DNA of 64,000 nucleotides from Hyparrhenia diplandra (taxonomy: Eukaryota > Streptophyta > Magnoliopsida > Poales > Poaceae). The position numbers were made by a program, and so were the translations under genes. Shown here piece after piece: positions 56,134 to 64,000 of the stretch. How positions within the stretch are numbered: position 1 is the first letter of the stretch; each line of letters opens with the position of its first letter. The stretch is taken from assembly GCA_015847255.1 (NCBI GenBank), contig JADLZK010011565.1, positions 1-64,000 of the forward strand, in the 5' to 3' direction. The notes under the pieces were generated by a model that saw only the letters and a program-made list of their open reading frames with translations, ran no database searches and had not been told where the DNA came from.

Positions 56134-59100
56134 ATGGAGGTGCCCAACGTGGTGGCGCTCGTGGCCGCCCTGGCGTTAGTGGCGCTGGGAGCGCTGGCCA
56201 CCAGGTGGCTGCAGCGCATGGAGGCGCGGAGTGAGGAGGTGCGCCGCCTCGCGATGCTCGCGGCGGCGGAAGACGAGGCCGTCCTGAAGGCGGAGGAGGC
56301 CGACTACTACGCCCGGTTCGTGCGCGCGCCCGACTTGCCGGAGGTGGTGGCACCTGCGCCGCCGCTGTGGACGCCGCAGGAGATGGCCCCTGCGCCGCAG
56401 CTGTGGACGCAGGAGGTGGGCCCTGCGCCGCTGTGGACGACACAGGCGCAGGTGCTGGCCTCTGCTGCGCCGCTGTGTACGGCACAGACGCAGGAGGTGA
56501 CCCCCTGCGCAGGCTGCGCCCATGGACGCGGCGGTGGCGAACTCCCCACTGGCGGGGATGGGCGTCTGTGCGATGTGTTCCAAGCCGACGACGCTCCGGT
56601 GCAAGCGATGCAAGAGTGTCAAGTACTGGTCAGTGAGCTCTCGTAGTCCTGCTCGTGTTTCCTCTCTCTCTCTCTCGATGAAATTCTTGTTCCCTCTTTG
56701 ATTCATACGTTGATGCATTGCGCGAGGGGCGCTTGATTTTTGCACTAGGGAGTTTTGATGCTCTAAATTCGGTGTTTTGTAGAGGTCGTTGATACTTTGT
56801 ACAGTGTCAGTGGACTTATATTGTGATGAATTGTATGTTTCCCCTAGTCATTTTTTTTTGTCCCAAGCGTGTCAGGCTAGTGGCTTACCCCCGACTGCTT
56901 GTTGTTCCACAAGTTATTTGTTCAGCAAGGATAGGCCGAGAGCAGCATTGCCTCTATGATACTTGTGCTAGAATTTTAACAGTTACTCCCTCCGTTCCAA
57001 ATTGTAGTTTGCTTTGGCTTTTCTAGATACATTGATTTAATTATGTATCTAGACATAGTGTATAACTAGGTGCAATGCAAAATCAATGTATCTAGAAAAG
57101 CCAAAAAGTGAACTACAATTTGAAACGGAGGGAGTATTCCATTTCCAGGTGCCTACTTAGGCCCAACGGAGTTTGAACGTGGATTCTGCTTTCAGATAAA
57201 AGTTGATTAGAATTGGCATGCATTAGCAGAATCTTTTCTTGATTTATTGAGTAGTGATTCCCACATTTTGTAAGTTCAACAAGTCAGCCATTCTATAAAA
57301 TGCCAAGTTAACATTCAAAACCAGTTTCTAGGAAATTGAGGCTGCCTTTTTTTTTTGTCTGTCTATATGCTGCATTGACCTATACTTCAATATTATGGAG
57401 TTTCAAAGTATTGGGCATGGGTAATTCGAGTTATGCCTAGATAGTTGTATTTCTCTTTGATTATGCTGTCAGTTTTTGTTTGGCAAGACATTTTGTGTGA
57501 TTTTGAGGGTCGGATTACTATATTTTAATCAATGTCAACTGTCAATTTGTCCAACTATAAAGCTTTATTTCAATGGAAGACTTTGTTTTCCACCTCTATA
57601 GGAGTACCTTGCATGCTACTAGTTCTCCAACTGTCTGATATGTGAAACAAATGCATGGGTCTCCAATGTCTTAAGAATTACTTTTTTTTTTATCTGTTTT
57701 CATTTTTTAAAGGCTTAGGTAGGTGCATATCAAATGAAACATTGATTTTTTTTTTTCAGGTTGTTTAGTTATATTTTTTGAGAAGCATCTATTTTTTATT
57801 TTTCCCTGGTTATGTTTATGTTACAATATTTCTTGTGTTACTATTAGGTGAAGCCTAGGTAATTTATGTTCGCAAGTTCGCTATAGCGATTAGTGCATGC
57901 ACATATTGTTCTCGTCATTGAACTGTGCTGCTTATACTAACAGTATTTCCTTTCAAAGGTATAGCCAGGTACTTTCACTAAAAATGAAACCTGAAGGGTC
58001 TCTTTCAAAATTGTAATCCCATAGATGCACGCATGCATTGGCAGGTTAAGGGTTGATTTATTAATGTAGCAGTTTCCACTTTTTGGAGTTCTATGCTGGA
58101 CAGATGATTTGATCATTGTACATTTTCGTAGTCAAGTTCGACATTTCAGGCAATCTATAGACTGAGGAACTTGTAGTTTCAAATCCTGTTACTAGGAATT
58201 ACCTTTTATTCTGTCCATGTTGGTGTGTTGCATTGATCAGCACTTCGACATTATGGGATTAAATATGATTTAGTATGAGCGGTTTGATTATGCAGGCAGT
58301 TCTAAATATAGAAAACGAGAATGGCTTTCTAGAGTGCACACAAGATGAAATTGTTGGAGAGTGAAAAGATATAGAAAAACAACTTTTATAAAAATGGATC
58401 TCCAAATGATGATTTAAAGAGTGGATTAGAAAGACTCTTGGAGATGCTCTTAGGACTTATATTTCACAAATTTTATGCATTCCTCTCCTATAATGTAGCA
58501 TACATACAACATCAGGTATAAGATAGTTTATTCAAAAGGGTACAACTGTAACTTCTTTTTATGTGTGAACCAGAGAGCTCTATTGTGTGAATTGTTTTAT
58601 TCAGTAACTTCCTTCTTGGGCCTGTACTTATTTCCACCTTTTTAAGTAACTTCCTTCCTGTTGGTTGCAGCACCGTCAAATGCCAAGTAGATCACTGGAG
58701 AAATGGTCACAAAGATGAATGCCATCCTCTAGGTCATGGTGCCACACAAGATGATACACCTAAAAACATGATGGCTGGAACAGAGCTTAATCATATGCCC
58801 TTTGAGGCATCCACTACCAATGAAAAATGTGTTGGCAATAAAGATATGATTTATTCTCAGTTTACTGGGAAGGGAGAATCTGTTGATTGTTCAAGGCCTT
58901 CAACTTCAAGTGAAATTTGCAAAGTTCATGAAAACCATAAAAGCTTGCCAGCTGTCGACAAAGTTCATTCAGAGAACTCAGCTGTGATGCCAAGTAATTC
59001 ATCAGCAAAGAAGAAGTATGCCAGACGACAAACATATTCAAAAGCTGCGAGGAATTATCCAGCAGACTCGGTAAACAGAACTGGGTAGCTCAAATAATCA

Positions 59101-62100
59101 CTAACATATACCTCTATACAATCATATTGCCTAATGATTATCCAACTTTCTCAGACCCTTTTTTCCTACAAGAATTTTGTTGAGCTCTACAGCTTTGACA
59201 AGTTGGAATTGCACCCGTTTGGTCTTTTCAATCTTGGGAATAGGTAAGTGATTAATGGATCAGTTATTATTTCATATACGAACCATATTATTTGAGATGT
59301 ATAGACTAACTGAGGCGTGCCCCAATTGCTTTCTACCTTTCTACACATATGCTATATGGAAATGAACATAATTGTATTTCTATTAGCTAGTTCTGCATAG
59401 CCTCATTTGGTGATTGTTAATATCTGCATTACTTCTGTAATGTTTCCTTAAAATACACTCTGAAACTATTCAATTTGCTTCTTCCATTAAAGTTTGAATG
59501 CTGGAATTTTTTAACTATATTGTTTGCATTATGTCTAACGAATTATACTGCATCATAGTACTAAACATGTTATATTAACAAATCTATAATTGAACATGTG
59601 AGCCCCTTATTAAATGTAAATAGTTTGTTGAATCTTAGCGTGGCACTTAATGCTGTTTTATTTGCCTAACATTTCTATCGTTGTTTCTTTTTGCAGCTGT
59701 TATGCAAATGCTGTTCTTCAGTGCTTGGCTTTTACCCGGCCACTTTCGGCATATCTTTTGGAAGGACATCATTCACAAAATTGTATTTTATACTTGACCT
59801 GCATTTCATTTGTTACATTCTGTTCTTGGGTTAATAATGTAGCACTTTTGTATTTTTCTAGGTTCTGAAAATGAATGGTGCTTTATGTGTGAGTTGGAAA
59901 AGGTCTTGATAGAGGGCAAAAGTGGAATATCTCCAGTATCACCTAATGGAATACTATGTCATTTGAATGAGATTGGCATCAGTTTTGGCCAGGGCAGCGA
60001 AGAAGATGCCCATGAATTTCTAAGGTGAGATTTTATTTTTCACTTAACTGCCTAGGTCACATAGTCAGCATCCAAAATGTGCATGAGAATAGTGACGGCT
60101 GGTCATGTTACACTTATTATATTGAATTATTGATGATATTTCACATAATGTCATTGATTGCATACCTAATCCATGAAAAACTCAGTTGATTTGTTCATGC
60201 ACAACACATGGAATGATTATTTTTACTTACTAATATACTATAACTGGGCAACCCTAAAGAGGTATTTTTTCCAAACTATAACTGTTCTTTTCTGGTCAGT
60301 ATACTCTTGTAACCTTGGAACAGCAAATATTACACACGTGTTTATTGATTGTTGATTTTTTGGTCATGCGAAATATATAACATCACTGTGACCAAGAGTA
60401 TTCTCTATGGGCCTATGGCTATTTATTGAAACTAGAACTGATGTATTCCTTAGCAGCATAATTTATTGCCTTTGGAAAGGGAACTCTTAATCTTTAATTT
60501 CTTCCCTATAATTTAATATCTTACTATCTGCATCCCTAGGTAAAATTATGAAGTGCTGATGAATACTCTGTGCCGAAGTGTGCACTTGCTGTTTTGCTAA
60601 CATGCACATTTGCCAAGTTGGTTAGCACACTAGTTCAGATGCTAAAAACTATTGCTGTTCTTTTTAGATATTAGATGGATAATCGAAAATTGCACAGCTT
60701 ATGGAGCAAATTAATGCTTTAATGTAAAAAATTCCAAACATGAAATGAACAGAGCACAAATTTCCATTTTTTTTGTGTCAGCACTCATGGTGTCATCAAT
60801 GATACACTGTCTGTGTACATACTTCATACACGTGTATATTCAGTGTTTGGACTGCCAACCTGTTATACAAGGTTTTGATGTTTGACAAACCAATCATAAA
60901 TGCATGTGACAAAATTGCATTATGAAGGAGGCAGGGACAGATGGTGTTAGATCTTAGCTGGCACAGTAGGTAAATAAGATATCCTGTTGATTGTAAATCA
61001 CAAGCTGATGTAGCTATACAAAAATGTAGCCCTTCTGTAGTAAATACATTCGTGAATCTTTCATAACAAATATATTATGCTCATAAGTTAGGGAGTTCTC
61101 TGTCGGGATGGAATGCTGTGATGTGGCTGGTTTATTCTTACTAGCATATATGCTCTCACCATTTACATGTCCCCTGCAACACCCACCCCTTGCCCATATC
61201 TGTTCAATGGTGATATACTGCTATAGTATGTTGATTGCATTATATAGGCCATGAAAGTGTCTTTTTTGTAGCGAAAGGGTCTCTAGCCTAGTGATTAGAG
61301 CACCTCAAGTAGCACCCAGCAGACTTGGCTTCGACTCTTCATGGGAGCGAATTTAAACAGGCTGCATTATTAAAAAAAAAAATAAAAAATAGGTTGAGGT
61401 TTCCCTTGCCCGACTTCGTAAAAAAAAAAGTGTCTTTTGTACATTTTTAGGTAACTAGGTACCCTTATTATTTCTCTAAATTTCAATGGAATCTTCTGTT
61501 TGGATTTATAACAATTGCAATCCTGGAACAACTTTGGTCTGTAGTCATAACAAAACTGTTTGCTAAATATCCCATTAATTGGTTTTCTTGAATGATTTGG
61601 TGAGATCTTCCAACTAGGAATAATGTTTCATGAAACTGCTCTGAGTGATAGGTTTTAACAGGTATGCAATTGATAAGATGCAATCTGCTAGCTTGAAGGA
61701 AGCCAAGAAAAATGGTATCCAGCAGCTAGCTGAAGGAACAACTCTGGTGCAGTTTATATTTGGGGGTTATCTGCGATCTAAGGTTTTCTTCATGCAGAGC
61801 ACTCAGCCTTTCCATGCCCTACAAATTTCTACTGGAGCATTGAATTTCTAATGAAAATACATATTTATATTATTTTTTAACCATTTTTTCCTAGATAAAA
61901 TGCACAAAGTGTCAGGTCAGTTCGAAACAGAGTGAACGTATTTTGGATTTAACTGTTGAAATAGATGGGGATATCAGTACCCTTGACGCTGCACTTCGTC
62001 GGTTTACATCTTCAGAAGTTTTAGACGGTGATAATAGGTACCATTGTAGCAGGTTGGTTCCCTCTTTTTTTTTTTTTTTTCCCTTCTCTAAATGCTTACA

Positions 62101-63946
62101 GTGTGCACTTGTATTTTCACAATGTTCGCTTCATATATCACATTGCACGGTTAAGGGCCTTAATCAGCAACTGATCTTGAACCAAAATATTGGCATTTTT
62201 ACTTCACTTGTTGTAGGGGTTGAGTTTAGTGATCACGTGGTATCATTACTTGAGATTTATTTGGCAAATGAATGCATTAGTTACACTGCCTACTCGTTTA
62301 ATCTGCTTGGCCTTGATACCTGACCTGATACTTAATTTTGCTTCTATATACAATCTTCTTGAATTTATGTACATTCACCAGATGCAATTCGTACGAGCGT
62401 GCCCAAAAGAAGTTGACTATATTAGAGGCCCCAAATATATTGACAATTGCACTGAAAAGATATCAGGTACCATTAACACTCTTAGGTTATTTCCATCACT
62501 CTTAATGTATTGCTAATATTTTGTGGGAATCGTAGTGCTTACTTTCACAGAAAATCCTTTTTTCCTTGAACAGTCTGGTGTTTTGGGTGAGACCAGCAAG
62601 GTTGTCGAGTTCCCAGAGCACTTAAATTTGTCACAATATATGTGTAGAACAGATGATTATAGTCCTGTGTACAGCTTGTATTCTGTGGTTGTCCACCACA
62701 ATGTTGCGAATGCAACTGTGTCTGGTCACTATGTATGCTATGTCAAGGATTCCCAAGGGAAGTGGCACGAAATGGATGATAGCGAGGTAAACAATACTTT
62801 CTAAACTTGTTTATACAGTGAATTGCATACTGGAAGAATTTATAATGATACCATGTTATAGCATCTATCAATTTTTTTCCTTCAATAATTCCCTTGCCTG
62901 CAATTGGTTTTTGATAATCATTGAAGGAACCTTACATTGGAATCCTGATGCATTTTGATTGATTTTTGTTTGAAAAAAGGCTACTTGTCTGGATACAATT
63001 ATTTGGTGATGTAAGAACGATAAGCCATGTGCCCTTGAACTAATTTTTCCAGCTCAATTGCCTTCAATGATGCCTGTAGGTGAAACCTGTCTCCATCCAA
63101 AATGTGCTGTCAAAATGTGCATACATGCTGCTTTATGCAAGGTAAATACTGTGTTGCTCTCAGTTAGGACAACTTGATTGTCCTGCATGCCGTTGTATTG
63201 ATTCTGTTGACCGTCCTAAATTATGTCGTGTTAATTCACGCAGATGTTCACCGCGTGCCCCAGCCTCTGCAAGGGGAGCAGTGCTCAGTCAAGGAGCATC
63301 ATCACGTACTAAGGAACCCAAGCAGATGGCACGTTCAGAATCGTTTCCTTCGGCGAGCAGCAGGCACCAAGGTGGGCAATTGTCTAAGGATGATTTGGTT
63401 CACGACCTTACATACACATTGGGTACATCTGATAGGTCATTGTACCCAGTACCACCGCCCTGCTTTAGTCCGAGCAACAGCTCCTCGCTGTTCAGCAGCT
63501 CTGATGCAGGGTCAAGCTGCACTTTCAGCAGCGACAGCACTGATAGTAGCAGGAAATCCAGCATGGAGTATGGCCACATATTTGGAACCTCGGGTTATAT
63601 GTGCCCGGTAAGCCCAGCGGTTATACCCGAGGAAGACAAGCTGAGTTACTTGCGGCAAAGGTCTAGCTGGAACTCTAGCTCTTCAGGTCGTCATGACATG
63701 GATGATGAGGCAGGTAAGTACTATCAGGCTGGCAGAGGTGGGGAGACCACGTCCTTCTCTTACGCTGATCAAGGTAAATATCAGGGTGGTAGTAGCAGCA
63801 GTCGTAGCTTTAGTTTCAGTAGTAGCTGTAAATTAACAGAACAACGGAGGTATACAGGGCCGGCGTTTTTTCTAGAAGGTCGACTAGGGAGAGGACTCTC
63901 CAAGTATTTTTATTTTACTGATATACAAGGGGGCTTGGGTTTGTAG
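56134..63946 (+). CDS. MYND-type ubiquitin-specific protease (UBP15-19 group)
   Basis: Eleven exons: 56134-56628, 58671-59070, 59155-59243, 59697-59782, 59862-60024, 61662-61782, 61895-62052, 62382-62466, 62574-62786, 63080-63141 and 63244-63946, about 857 residues. It should cleave ubiquitin from proteins. An N-terminal membrane segment (VALVAALALVALGALATRWL) is followed by a charged helix. A MYND zinc finger (about 145-184) has C-x2-C, CKRC, KYC-x3-C and H-x3-C, with intron 1 splitting the KYC. The UCH domain holds the Cys box LGNSCYANAVLQCL (nucleophile ~C329), GSEEDAHEFL, zinc-ribbon cysteines (IKCTKCQ, NRYHC) and the His box SGHYVCYVK (~H584) with WHEMDDSE. The tail is Ser-rich. Exon 1 has a frame break at the C5 run 56,501-56,505; one C fewer joins QEVTP to AQAAPMDAAVANSP, and then the total length is a multiple of three. 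An in-frame ATG at 56,077 is possible but less like the family. Confidence 0.9.
56986..57134. mobile_element. Stowaway MITE in intron 1 of the protease gene
   Basis: A nearly perfect hairpin of 149 bp: left end CTCCCTCCGTTCCAAATTGT, right end ACAATTTGAAACGGAGGGAG, with TA at 56,984-56,985 and 57,135-57,136. The middle TCTAGAAAAGCC / GGCTTTTCTAGA also pairs. Well preserved, so probably young. Confidence 0.92.
61271..61427 (+). mobile_element. tRNA-derived SINE in intron 5 of the protease gene
   Basis: Starts GCGAAAGGGTCTCTAGCCTA, with an A-box-like TAGCCTAGTGATTAG and a B-box-like GGCTTCGACTC, then GGGAGCGAATTT and A-rich tails. It is flanked by a target duplication AAGTGTCTTTT(TT)GTA (61,255-61,270 and 61,428-61,441), differing only in T-run length. 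This matches the layout of grass SINEs. Same strand as the gene; far from splice sites. Confidence 0.8.
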
Positions 63947-63959
63947 AGAGAGATTAATC

Positions 63960-63977
63960 ATTCATTCATTCATTCAT
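63960..63977 (+). repeat. ATTC microsatellite in the 3' region
   Basis: ATTCATTCATTCATTCAT follows the protease stop codon by ~13 bases and probably lies in the 3' UTR. Confidence 0.8.
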
Positions 63978-64000
63978 CTATTATGTATGATGATTACACC

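Overview
The window reads as nuclear DNA from a grass (Poaceae). It has spliced genes with GT-AG introns and GC-rich first exons, plastid-targeted proteins, a D-type cyclin and a plant MYND-type ubiquitin protease. The intergenic DNA is full of typical grass transposons: CACTA, hAT, Tourist, Stowaway, Helitron, LINE, SINE and LTR elements. I cannot name the species from the sequence alone.

Layout. 1-12.5 kb has no intact gene. It holds a decayed Helitron replicase with an RPA-like relic (about 2.5-5.9 kb), a 1.19-kb non-autonomous CACTA element, two hAT-like or other MITEs, and two Tourist-like MITEs that abut. 12.8-13.7 kb (minus) is a GEM-like GRAM-domain gene. 18.4-20.2 kb (minus) is a D-type cyclin. 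20.2-30.7 kb is intergenic, with a retroposon insertion and a 5'-truncated L1-type LINE bounded by a perfect 15-bp target duplication. 30.7-35.9 kb (plus) is a CURT1D-like thylakoid curvature gene with a hAT MITE in a large intron. 38.1-42.6 kb (plus) is plastidic glucose-6-phosphate isomerase in 14 exons. 43.3-45.4 kb (minus), convergent with it, is a conserved-looking gene of unknown function. 46-51.4 kb holds a short Helitron, a Stowaway and a 3.5-kb LTR element without pol. 51.4-55.6 kb is repeats, including a GC-rich hAT element about 0.5 kb before the last gene. 56.1-63.9 kb (plus) is a MYND/UCH ubiquitin-specific protease in 11 exons.

The genes do not form a pathway. Two (CURT1D-like and PGI) serve the chloroplast, and the others are housekeeping or regulatory. 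The most consistent oddity is that five of the six genes carry one frame-breaking indel in a GC-rich early exon, four of them in a G or C homopolymer, while everything else in each model (splice sites, phases, motifs) is intact. That pattern points to assembly or sequencing errors rather than five pseudogenes. I saw no CRISPR, operon or phage features, and no convincing wholly new system. The best candidate for unknown biology is the gene at 43,347-45,366. All gene models are hand-built from splice signals and reading frame, without homology searches.
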